Positions 1 to 5,122 are shown, counted from the first letter of the stretch. The stretch is 5,122 nucleotides of DNA from Lachnospiraceae bacterium UBA1753 (GCA_002317595.1 DCHL01000145.1:2696-7817), one strand, 5' to 3'. Numbers and translations are program-made. Notes: generated by a model not told the origin, from the letters alone.

Positions 1-19
1 GGGGTTATCTTGAATTCTT

Positions 20-50
20 TATATAGAAAAATCCACATATAGAAAGAGTG
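20..50 (+). promoter_or_regulatory. AT-rich leader with possible -10 element and weak RBS for the CYTH gene
   Basis: The short stretch before the first gene is AT-rich. TATATA at 20-25 could be a -10 box, but its -35 would fall at or before the window edge, so the promoter cannot be confirmed. The 9-mer ATATAGAAA occurs twice (21-29 and 37-45), 16 bases apart. The only Shine-Dalgarno-like sequence is AAAGAGTG at 43-50, five bases before the ATG, which is a poor match to AAGGAGG. No upstream gene end is visible. Confidence 0.25.
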
Positions 51-55
51 ACGAT

Positions 56-493
56 ATGGGACTTGAGATTGAGAAGAAGTTTCTTGTAAAAAATATTCCT
101 GACAACCTTGCTTCATATACAAGCCATCGAATAGAGCAGGCGTATCTCAACAAGCAGCCTGTAATCCGCGTGAGGAAGAGCGATGATGACTACTACATGA
201 CCTACAAGGGAAAGGGGATGCTTGAGAGGGAGGAGTACAATCTGCCGCTGACAGCTGAGGCCTACGAGCATTTATCTGCCAAGGCAGATGGCAACGTGAT
301 CAGGAAGACACGGTACGTCATTCCTTATCGAGAGCTTGATATCGAGCTTGATATTTTTGACTATCCTGAGGGTCTTGTGATGGCAGAGGTTGAGTTTCCA
401 TCACTGGTTGATGCGGACGCGTTTGTGAAGCCTGACTGGTTTGGCGAGGAAGTGACGTTGGATCCCAAGTATCACAATGTGAACATGGTGTAA
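56..493 (+). CDS. CYTH domain protein / triphosphate tunnel metalloenzyme (putative inorganic triphosphatase)
   Basis: This 145-residue protein is a single-domain member of the CYTH (CyaB-thiamine triphosphatase) superfamily, cytosolic enzymes that hydrolyse tripolyphosphate or other triphosphates in a beta-barrel tunnel using Mg or Mn. The signature ExExK is E4, E6, K8. Further charged tunnel residues expected for the fold are visible: R38 and R40 (RVR), K51 (TYKGKG), R58 and E60, R83/K84/R86, E97 and D99 (IELD), and the paired acidic residues E111 and E113 in AEVEF. The C-terminal stretch FGEEVTLDPKYHNVNMV is the usual end of short bacterial members, so the gene looks complete. There is no CHAD domain or membrane segment. 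The start is the first ATG, which puts the ExExK motif at the N-terminus as usual. It lies 187 bases before tig, with separate promoters between them, so it is probably not in the same transcript unless read through. The exact substrate (tripolyphosphate, thiamine triphosphate or another) cannot be told from sequence. Family assignment is firm. Confidence 0.9.
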   Translation: MGLEIEKKFLVKNIPDNLASYTSHRIEQAYLNKQPVIRVRKSDDDYYMTYKGKGMLEREEYNLPLTAEAYEHLSAKADGNVIRKTRYVIPYRELDIELDIFDYPEGLVMAEVEFPSLVDADAFVKPDWFGEEVTLDPKYHNVNMV

Positions 494-524
494 GGACAGG
501 ATGGAATCTAGACTACAGGTTTAG

Positions 525-552
525 TTTGCAATTTTGAAAAAGCAGGTATAAT
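525..552 (+). promoter_or_regulatory. Candidate upstream tig promoter (P1)
   Basis: A perfect -10 hexamer TATAAT lies at 547-552. Upstream, TTTGCA (525-530, 16-base spacer) or TTGCAA (526-531, 15-base spacer) is a partial -35. Transcription would start near 559-561, giving a leader of about 120 bases that contains the whole imperfect hairpin at 611-653. Seen by hexamer inspection only. Confidence 0.45.
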
Positions 553-578
553 GACGACAGATTGCAGATAATGAGTGC

Positions 579-608
579 TTGAATTTGCAGTATTCCCTGT
601 GCTATAAT
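579..608 (+). promoter_or_regulatory. Candidate main tig promoter (P2), sigma-70/sigma-A type with extended -10
   Basis: TTGAAT (579-584) and TATAAT (603-608) are separated by 18 bases. The -10 is preceded by TGC (600-602), which is the TGn extended -10 element. This is the best promoter in the window. Transcription would start near 614-617, right at the left flank of the GC-rich hairpin at 624-642, so that hairpin would sit at the 5' end of the tig mRNA. Confidence 0.7.
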
Positions 609-610
609 GT

Positions 611-653
611 CCGTTGACTGTGGCCGGGCGTAACTGGCCCGGAGTACAATCGG
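611..653 (+). promoter_or_regulatory. Leader hairpin upstream of tig
   Basis: The core stem pairs CCGGGC (624-629) with GCCCGG (637-642) around a 7-base loop, GTAACTG. It can be extended imperfectly: AC 617-618 with GT 644-645, TTG 614-616 with CAA 647-649, and CCG 611-613 with CGG 651-653, with small bulges. The sequence after it (654-663, TTAATTTTTT) is T-rich, so in its full form it resembles an intrinsic terminator or attenuator. In the P2 transcript it may instead be a 5' stabilising hairpin. The pairing is directly visible. The role is inferred. Confidence 0.55.
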
Positions 654-670
654 TTAATTTTTTAAGAAAT

Positions 671-675
671 GAGGA
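671..675 (+). promoter_or_regulatory. tig ribosome binding site (decides the start)
   Basis: GAGGA at 671-675 lies five bases before the ATG at 681. An in-frame ATG at 669 overlaps this Shine-Dalgarno sequence and has no good one of its own, so 681 is the start. Confidence 0.75.
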
Positions 676-680
676 CTATC

Positions 681-1970
681 ATGAGTTTAAAGATTGAGAA
701 GTTAGAGCACAATATGGCGAAGCTCACTTTTGAGACAACAGCAGAGGAGCTTGAAGGCGCTCTTCAGACAGCATATCAGAAGCAGAAGAAGAATATTTCT
801 ATCCCTGGTTTCCGTAAGGGCAAGGTTCCCCGCCAGATGGTGGAGAAGATGTACGGTCCTGAGGTGTTCTACGAGGACGCAGCTAACGAGCTTATTCCTG
901 TAGTATATGACAGAGAGCTTAAGGAAGCTAAGGACATTGAGGTTGTTTCTCAGCCTGAGATTGATGATGTTAACATTAAGAAGGGTGAGCCCTTCACCTT
1001 CACAGCACTTGTTGCACTTAAGCCCGCTGTTGAGCTTGGCAAGTACAAGGGTGTTAAGGTTGAGAAGACTGAGGTAGAGGTTACTGAGGAAGAGCTTACA
1101 GCAGCTCTTGACCAGGAGAGAGAGAAGAATTCTCGTACAGAAGAGATCACAGACCGCGATGTTAAGGATGGCGATATGATTACACTTGACTTCGAGGGAT
1201 TTGTTGATGATGTGGCATTTGACGGCGGCAAGGGTGAGGATTATCCCCTTACAATCGGTTCAGGCTCATTCATCCCTGGATTTGAGGATCAGCTCATCGG
1301 CGCTAAGATCGGTGAGGAGACAATCGTCAATGTTACATTCCCTGAGGAGTATCAGGAGAAGAGCCTCGCTGGCAAGGACGCAAAGTTCGTTTGTACAGTA
1401 AAGGCTATCAAGGAGAAGATCCTTCCTGTTCTTGATGACGAGTTTGCTTCAGAGGTTTCTGAGTTCGCTACTCTTGAGGAGTACAAGGCTGATGTTAAGA
1501 AGAACCTTCAGGAGAAGAAGGATTCTGAGGCTAAGAGAGAGAAAGAAGAGAAGGTTATCACAGCTATCGTTGAGGATTCCAACATGGATATCCCTGAGGC
1601 TATGATCGAGACTGAGGCTAAGGGTCTTGCAAGAAATTATGCACAGAGACTTCAGCAGCAGGGTCTTTCAATCGAGCAGTACTTCCAGTTCACAGGCATG
1701 ACAATGGAGAAGATGATGGATCAGCTCAAGCCTCAGGCTGAGAAGAACATCAAGAGCCGTCTCGTTCTCGAGGCTGTTGTTGCAGCTGAGGGCATTGAGG
1801 CTTCTGAGGAAGAGTATCAGGCAGAACTCGCTAAGATGGCTGAGATTTACGGTCTTGAAGTTGACAAGCTTGTTGAGTTCATGGGCGAGGATGAGGCTGC
1901 ATCTGTTAAGAAGGATGTTGCAATCCAGAAGGCAGTTGACCTTGTACGCGATGCTGCAGTTGAGGAATAA
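681..1970 (+). CDS. tig: Trigger factor, ribosome-associated chaperone and peptidyl-prolyl isomerase
   Basis: Trigger factor binds the large ribosomal subunit at the exit tunnel through protein L23 and shields nascent chains. Counted from ATG 681 the protein is 429 residues, normal for the family (about 430). The N-terminal ribosome-binding domain (about 1-115) carries the signature GFRKGKVP at 43-50; F44-R45-K46 is the ribosome-docking FRK motif. The FKBP-type PPIase domain spans roughly 150-245, with the characteristic GDMITLDFEGFVDD and SGSFIPGFEDQLIGAKIGEE segments. The rest is the alpha-helical chaperone domain that forms the arms and back. The N-terminus KIEKLEHNMAKLTFE is typical and supports this start over the ATG four codons upstream. 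The gene has its own strong promoter and a structured leader. Codon use is more restricted than in lon (mostly GAG, AAG, CTT, GTT and GCT), consistent with high expression. clpP follows after 115 bases. Assignment is very secure. Confidence 0.98.
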   Translation: MSLKIEKLEHNMAKLTFETTAEELEGALQTAYQKQKKNISIPGFRKGKVPRQMVEKMYGPEVFYEDAANELIPVVYDRELKEAKDIEVVSQPEIDDVNIKKGEPFTFTALVALKPAVELGKYKGVKVEKTEVEVTEEELTAALDQEREKNSRTEEITDRDVKDGDMITLDFEGFVDDVAFDGGKGEDYPLTIGSGSFIPGFEDQLIGAKIGEETIVNVTFPEEYQEKSLAGKDAKFVCTVKAIKEKILPVLDDEFASEVSEFATLEEYKADVKKNLQEKKDSEAKREKEEKVITAIVEDSNMDIPEAMIETEAKGLARNYAQRLQQQGLSIEQYFQFTGMTMEKMMDQLKPQAEKNIKSRLVLEAVVAAEGIEASEEEYQAELAKMAEIYGLEVDKLVEFMGEDEAASVKKDVAIQKAVDLVRDAAVEE

Positions 1971-1995
1971 TTATTTCTGCAATCTAGATAATATT

Positions 1996-2025
1996 TTTCA
2001 ACAGGAATACATTGTTTACTAAAAT
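1996..2025 (+). promoter_or_regulatory. Possible weak promoter for clpPX
   Basis: TAAAAT at 2020-2025 is a fair -10 hexamer. TTTCAA (1996-2001) with an 18-base spacer is a weak -35. A start near 2032 would place the hairpin at 2034-2058 at the extreme 5' end of a clpP transcript. The -35 match is poor, so this is tentative. Confidence 0.3.
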
Positions 2026-2026
2026 A

Positions 2027-2065
2027 ACGATCGGAGCCTGACCCGAACGGTCGGGCTCGTGTCGT
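2027..2065 (+). promoter_or_regulatory. Strong hairpin between tig and clpP
   Basis: GAGCCTGACC (2034-2043) pairs with GGTCGGGCTC (2049-2058) over 10 bp with one G-U pair and a 5-base loop, CGAAC. An outer helix of ACGA (2027-2030) with TCGT (2062-2065) can extend it across a 3-by-3 internal loop. Only three T residues follow (2065-2067), so it is a poor intrinsic terminator. It could be a partial terminator after tig, an mRNA processing or stabilising site, or a control element in the clpP leader. The clpP ribosome binding site begins within 10 bases downstream. Confidence 0.6.
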
Positions 2066-2070
2066 TTAGA

Positions 2071-2078
2071 AAAGGGGG
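2071..2078 (+). promoter_or_regulatory. clpP ribosome binding site (decides the start)
   Basis: AAAGGGGG at 2071-2078 is a strong purine-rich Shine-Dalgarno sequence seven bases before the ATG at 2086. It excludes the in-frame GTG at 2059, which lies inside the hairpin and has no Shine-Dalgarno sequence. Confidence 0.75.
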
Positions 2079-2085
2079 TTTAATC

Positions 2086-2667
2086 ATGTTAGTACCTTAC
2101 GTCATTGAAAACACCAGCAGAGGTGAGCGCTCCTACGACATCTATTCAAGACTTCTCAAGGAGAGAATTATTTTCCTTGGTGAGGAAGTGAATGAGACCA
2201 CAGCAGGTCTTGTTGTAGCACAGCTTATGTTCCTCGAGGCGGAGGACCCCGAGAGAGACATCCATCTGTACATCAACAGCCCAGGTGGCGTTATCACAGC
2301 TGGTATGGCAATCTACGACACAATGAACTTCATCAAGTGTGACGTAGCGACATACTGTATCGGAATGGCTGCATCCATGGGAGCATTCCTTCTTGCAGGA
2401 GGAACAAAGGGCAAGAGATTCGCACTTCCCAATGCAGAGATTATGATTCACCAGCCTTCAGGCGGTTCGCAGGGACAGGCTACGGAGATTGAGATTGCTG
2501 CAAAGCATATCCTCCATCTGAAGCACTCGCTGAACACTATTCTCTCAGAGAATACAGGTCAGCCCTACGAGGTTATTGCTGCTGATACAGAGAGGGATAA
2601 CTGGATGACAGCAGAGGACGCACAGAAGTACGGCCTCATTGATAAGATTATTACAAAGAGAGATTAG
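2086..2667 (+). CDS. clpP: ATP-dependent Clp protease, proteolytic subunit (serine peptidase S14)
   Basis: ClpP forms a double heptameric barrel with internal serine protease sites and degrades proteins threaded in by ClpX or another Clp ATPase in the cytosol. From ATG 2086 the product is 193 residues, the usual length. The N-terminus LVPYVIENTSRGERSYDIYSRLL is typical, including the axial-loop and SYDIYSRLL segments. The catalytic triad is complete: S97 in GMAASMGAF, H122 in IMIHQP, and D171 in DTERDNWM. The INSPGG segment (64-68 region) lines the substrate cleft. Few residues precede the conserved core, so any propeptide is very short. The stop is five bases before the clpX start, indicating one clpPX transcript with fixed co-production. 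An upstream GTG extension of nine residues was rejected on Shine-Dalgarno position and family N-terminus. Assignment is very secure. Confidence 0.98.
   Translation: MLVPYVIENTSRGERSYDIYSRLLKERIIFLGEEVNETTAGLVVAQLMFLEAEDPERDIHLYINSPGGVITAGMAIYDTMNFIKCDVATYCIGMAASMGAFLLAGGTKGKRFALPNAEIMIHQPSGGSQGQATEIEIAAKHILHLKHSLNTILSENTGQPYEVIAADTERDNWMTAEDAQKYGLIDKIITKRD
2655..2663 (+). promoter_or_regulatory. Weak clpX ribosome binding site inside the end of clpP
   Basis: AAAGAGAGA at 2655-2663 is the only purine-rich stretch before the clpX ATG at 2673. It is a weak match and lies within the last codons of clpP. With a 5-base gap between genes, clpX is probably translated largely by ribosomes finishing clpP. 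Confidence 0.4.
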
Positions 2668-2672
2668 ACGAA

Positions 2673-3968
2673 ATGGCCAATAAATCAAACCGTGAGAACA
2701 ATGTCAGATGTTCCTTCTGCGGCAAGACGGCTGAGCAGGTACACAGACTGATCGCAGGTCCCACAGGTTCTTATATCTGTGATGACTGCGTCATGATCTG
2801 TTCAGATATCATCGAGGAAGAACTCGAGGGCTGGGATGATGAGGAGGAGTCCACTGAGGGCATCAACCTTCTCAAGCCTGTCCAGATCAAGGAGTTCCTG
2901 GATGAGTATGTAGTCGGGCAGGACGAAGTCAAGAAGGCACTTTCTGTTGCGGTATACAACCACTATAAGCGCATTAAGGCGCCCAAGGATATGGATGTTG
3001 AACTTCAGAAGAGTAACATCCTGATGCTTGGACCTACGGGATGTGGTAAGACACTGCTTGCACAGACTCTGGCTAAGATTCTCAATGTGCCTTTTGCAAT
3101 TGCTGATGCAACATCCCTCACAGAGGCAGGATATGTCGGTGAGGACGTTGAGAATATTCTGCTCAAGCTCATTCAGGCTGCAGAGTATGATATTGCAAGA
3201 GCCCAGATAGGTATCATCTATATCGATGAGATCGATAAGATTACAAGAAAGGGCGAGAATGTCTCCATCACCAGAGATGTATCTGGCGAGGGCGTTCAGC
3301 AGGCACTTCTGAAAATAATTGAGGGAACTAATGCCAACGTTCCACCCCAGGGTGGAAGGAAGCATCCACAGCAGGAGACTATTCCGATCAACACTACCAA
3401 TATCCTGTTCATCTGCGGCGGAGCCTTTGAGGGACTGGACAAGCTGGTTGAGTCAAGACTTGACAGGAAGTCCATCGGATTTAATGCAGAGGTTGGAATC
3501 AGGAAGGAAGAGGATGAGGGAGTTCTTCTCTCACAGGTGCTTCCCGAGGATCTCACAAAGTTCGGACTTATTCCTGAGCTTGTTGGACGTCTCCCTGTTA
3601 CCGTTGCGCTTGAGAAACTTGATAAGGATGCCCTTAAGAAGATTCTCACAGAGCCTAAGAGTGCACTTACCAAGCAGTACATGAAGCTCCTTGAGTTTGA
3701 CAACGTCAAGCTTACCTTCGAGGATGGAGCCATCGATGTCATTGCTGAAGAGGCGATGAGAAGGAAGACCGGAGCCAGAGGACTCCGCTCTATCATCGAG
3801 GACATCATGGTGGATATCATGTACCGCGTACCTTCTGATGACAGCATAACAGAGTGCATTGTTACCAAGGGTGCTGCAGAGGGAACAGAGGGTCCTGAGA
3901 TTATTTTTACAAATGGCAAGACAGCTGTTCTGGACATTCCCAAGAGAAGGGCTGTTAAGAAAAAATAA
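2673..3968 (+). CDS. clpX: ATP-dependent Clp protease, ATP-binding unfoldase subunit
   Basis: ClpX is a hexameric AAA+ unfoldase that recognises tagged or misfolded proteins and translocates them into ClpP. The 431-residue length is normal. The N-terminal zinc-binding domain has C13, C16, C36 and C39 (CSFC...CDDC). The AAA+ module follows: Walker A GPTGCGKT (120-127), the pore-1 loop GYVG (153-156), Walker B IIYIDEID (181-188), the pore-2 RKH motif (229-231), the ClpP-docking tripeptide IGF (268-270), a probable arginine finger R306 (ELVGRLP), and sensor 2 GARGLR (367-372, R369). The C-terminal helical domain ends in a basic tail, KRRAVKKK. All functional motifs are intact, so it should be an active ClpP partner. 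It is translationally coupled to clpP and followed by a terminator-like hairpin. Assignment is very secure. Confidence 0.98.
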   Translation: MANKSNRENNVRCSFCGKTAEQVHRLIAGPTGSYICDDCVMICSDIIEEELEGWDDEEESTEGINLLKPVQIKEFLDEYVVGQDEVKKALSVAVYNHYKRIKAPKDMDVELQKSNILMLGPTGCGKTLLAQTLAKILNVPFAIADATSLTEAGYVGEDVENILLKLIQAAEYDIARAQIGIIYIDEIDKITRKGENVSITRDVSGEGVQQALLKIIEGTNANVPPQGGRKHPQQETIPINTTNILFICGGAFEGLDKLVESRLDRKSIGFNAEVGIRKEEDEGVLLSQVLPEDLTKFGLIPELVGRLPVTVALEKLDKDALKKILTEPKSALTKQYMKLLEFDNVKLTFEDGAIDVIAEEAMRRKTGARGLRSIIEDIMVDIMYRVPSDDSITECIVTKGAAEGTEGPEIIFTNGKTAVLDIPKRRAVKKK

Positions 3969-3976
3969 GAATTGCT

Positions 3977-4010
3977 GAGGCTGTCGCAGTTTTCTGTGGC
4001 GGCCTCTTTT
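3977..4010 (+). terminator. Intrinsic terminator-like hairpin after clpX
   Basis: GAGGCTGTCGCAG (3977-3989) pairs with CTGTGGCGGCCTC (3994-4006): 13 bp without bulges, including three G-U pairs, closed by a TTTT loop and followed by TTTT (4007-4010). It starts nine bases after the clpX stop. The tail is short (four T, then CGAAA), so termination may be partial and allow some readthrough into lon. Confidence 0.75.
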
Positions 4011-4029
4011 CGAAATTATGAAGAGAGGA

Positions 4030-4056
4030 TATTTTTCAGGCTCGTGCTGAAAAATA
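4030..4056 (+). repeat. Perfect inverted repeat in the lon leader, abutting the RBS
   Basis: TATTTTTCAG (4030-4039) and CTGAAAAATA (4047-4056) are perfect inverted copies, 10 bp each, around a 7-base centre, GCTCGTG. The right arm ends on the first base of the lon Shine-Dalgarno AGGA (4056-4059). No long T-tract follows, so it does not look like a terminator. It may be a DNA operator for a repressor or an RNA hairpin that modulates ribosome access to lon. It does not match CIRCE or the CtsR heptad repeat. The symmetry is directly visible. The function is unknown. Confidence 0.65.
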
Positions 4057-4059
4057 GGA
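4056..4059 (+). promoter_or_regulatory. lon ribosome binding site
   Basis: AGGA at 4056-4059 lies five bases before ATG 4065. It is a minimal Shine-Dalgarno sequence. A longer purine run, AGAGAGGA (4022-4029), lies further upstream, too far from either possible start unless the intervening hairpin folds and shortens the distance. Confidence 0.5.
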
Positions 4060-4064
4060 TTGAG

Positions 4065-5122
4065 ATGATTATTACTTTACCGGCTGTGGCCCTTCGGGCG
4101 ATGACCATCCTGCCAAATACTGTCATTCATTTTGATGTCAGCAGGAGGAAGTCCATAGTGGCTGTTGAAAACTCAATGATGACCAATCAGAAACTCTTTC
4201 TGGTGACGCAGAAGGATTCTGAGGTGACTGATCCTGGTGTAGGGCAGCTCTATGAGATAGGAACAGTTGCGTCCATCAAGCAGGTGCTGAAGCTTCCCGG
4301 CGATATAGTCAGGGTTTTAGTTGAAGGCGTTGAGAGGGGGAGGCTCCTTGCCCTTGAAGGGACTGAAGAAACCTGTCTTATCGCTCAGATTGAGACCTTT
4401 GGGGAGTCTGTGGATGTAGTGGCGGAGAATGACCCTGAAGACAGGATGAAGCGCGAGGCCATGGTAAGGGAGCTCAAGGATATTTTTCAGACATATTCTG
4501 AACATTTTCCGAAGGTCGGCAAGGCATTCACGAGACAGTTTGAGGCAGTGAGCGACCCGTCGAGGCTGATGGACGAGCTTGCGGCCAACCTCCCGATTGA
4601 CTATGAGAAGAAGCAGCGGGTACTCTCCTGCGTGGAGATTAAGGAGAGGTTTGATACCCTTGTCGATATCCTGAAGGATGAGATTCAGGTGGCTGCAATT
4701 CGCGAGGATATGCAGAGCAGTGTAAAGCAGAAGATAGAGAAGAACCAGAAGGAGTATGTGCTCCGCGAGCAGATGTCCTACATCCGCAAGGAGCTGGGAA
4801 CGGAATCTGATTCTGAGGAGGATGCAGACAATTACCTTGATGCGCTCGAGGCTCTCGAGGCGAGTGATGAGGTAAAGGCGAAAATCCAGAAGGAAATCAA
4901 GAGATTCAGGATGCTGTCCGGGTCTTCTTCTGAGAGCGCTGTGACCCGCGTATATATCGAGACGCTTCTCGAGATGCCCTGGGACAAGATGGATTCGGAA
5001 AACCGTGACCTGAAAAATGCGGAGGAGGTTCTGGAGGCCGATCACTATGGCCTTAAGAAGGTTAAGGAGCGAATGCTCGAATTCCTCGCAGTCAGGAATC
5101 TCACAGAGAAGGGTGACAGCCC
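4065..5122 (+). CDS. lon: ATP-dependent serine protease Lon, N-terminal part (runs off the window)
   Basis: The frame from ATG 4065 stays open to the window edge, giving 352 codons plus two bases of a protein normally near 770-800 residues. Lon is a cytosolic hexameric AAA+ protease that degrades damaged and regulatory proteins independently of ClpP. The N-terminal substrate-binding domain is clear: LPAVALRAMTILPNTVIHFDV (5-25), LFLVTQKDSEVTDP (44-57), LYEIGTVASIKQVLKLP (62-78) and VRVLVEGVERGRL (82-94). Helical/coiled-coil Lon segments follow, including YVLREQMSYIRKELG (231-245), then YIETLLEMPWDKM (297-309) and DHYGLKKVKERMLEFLAVR (326-344), which leads into the AAA+ domain. The Walker A motif and the Ser-Lys protease dyad lie beyond the end. 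An in-frame GTG at 4044 would add seven residues (MLKNRIE) but lies inside the inverted repeat and is less likely. Codon use is more mixed than in tig (more AGG, CGC, GCG and CTC), suggesting lower expression. A terminator-like hairpin and a separate leader indicate at least partly independent expression from clpPX. Confidence 0.96.
   Translation, partial: MIITLPAVALRAMTILPNTVIHFDVSRRKSIVAVENSMMTNQKLFLVTQKDSEVTDPGVGQLYEIGTVASIKQVLKLPGDIVRVLVEGVERGRLLALEGTEETCLIAQIETFGESVDVVAENDPEDRMKREAMVRELKDIFQTYSEHFPKVGKAFTRQFEAVSDPSRLMDELAANLPIDYEKKQRVLSCVEIKERFDTLVDILKDEIQVAAIREDMQSSVKQKIEKNQKEYVLREQMSYIRKELGTESDSEEDADNYLDALEALEASDEVKAKIQKEIKRFRMLSGSSSESAVTRVYIETLLEMPWDKMDSENRDLKNAEEVLEADHYGLKKVKERMLEFLAVRNLTEKGDS

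Noticed and set aside
494..530. Terminator after the CYTH gene
   Set aside because: Only a 4-bp inverted repeat (ACTA 512-515 with TAGT 522-525) was found, with no T-run; too weak to call.
669..680. ATG at 669 as the tig start
   Set aside because: It overlaps the GAGGA Shine-Dalgarno that serves ATG 681, and the family N-terminus begins at 681.
1186..2022. Short + strand open frames inside tig in another frame (1186-1401, 1777-2022)
   Set aside because: They are arginine- and leucine-rich out-of-frame readings of tig without credible ribosome binding sites.
2059..2085. GTG at 2059 as the clpP start
   Set aside because: It lies in the hairpin with no Shine-Dalgarno; AAAGGGGG is placed for ATG 2086, which gives the normal ClpP N-terminus.
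2802..3943. Minus-strand open frames of 187 and 215 codons opposite clpX
   Set aside because: They overlap each other and the complete clpX frame, have no family motifs, and show the low-complexity serine/leucine composition of antisense shadows.
4018..4050. Ten-codon leader peptide ATG 4018 to TGA 4048 upstream of lon
   Set aside because: It has no ribosome binding site and an unremarkable peptide, and it overlaps the inverted repeat by chance; nothing suggests translation-coupled attenuation.
4317..5045. 242-codon open frame on the minus strand opposite lon
   Set aside because: The overlapping + frame is unmistakably Lon. The antisense frame is a leucine-rich shadow produced by the purine-rich, GAG-heavy sense strand and has no recognisable domain.
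1..5122. CRISPR array, insertion sequence, prophage, tRNA or rRNA
   Set aside because: No regularly spaced repeats, transposase or integrase frame, cloverleaf or rRNA-like sequence was seen; the window is filled by core genes in conserved order.

Overview
The window carries a conserved protein quality-control locus, with every gene on the + strand: a small CYTH/triphosphate tunnel metalloenzyme, then tig (trigger factor), clpP, clpX and the 5' part of lon. Gene content and order (tig-clpP-clpX-lon), AGGAGG-type ribosome binding sites, AT-rich intergenic DNA, and coding sequence dominated by GAG, AAG, CTT and ACA codons suggest a Firmicute of the class Clostridia, probably a Lachnospiraceae-type gut or rumen anaerobe. 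That placement is inferred from protein style and synteny, not from a database search.

Layout. Bases 1-55 are an AT-rich leader. The CYTH gene occupies 56-493. Bases 494-680 hold two tandem sigma-70/sigma-A-like promoters, a GC-rich leader hairpin and a T-run before tig (681-1970). Bases 1971-2085 hold a possible weak clpP promoter and a strong hairpin. clpP (2086-2667) and clpX (2673-3968) are 5 bases apart and almost certainly co-transcribed and translationally coupled. A terminator-like hairpin follows clpX. A second, perfect AT-rich inverted repeat then abuts the ribosome binding site of lon. lon starts at 4065 and runs off the window about ten residues before its expected Walker A motif.

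Function. Trigger factor meets nascent chains at the ribosome exit tunnel. ClpX unfolds tagged or damaged proteins and feeds them to the ClpP peptidase barrel. Lon is an independent ATP-dependent protease. All catalytic and binding motifs that should be present are present, so the protein genes look intact and ordinary. No novel system was found in the coding regions. The parts worth a second look are the three intergenic leaders (tig, clpP, lon), each of which places a distinct RNA hairpin close to the start of the gene. No CtsR-like or CIRCE operator was seen by eye, although such sites often control clp genes in Firmicutes.
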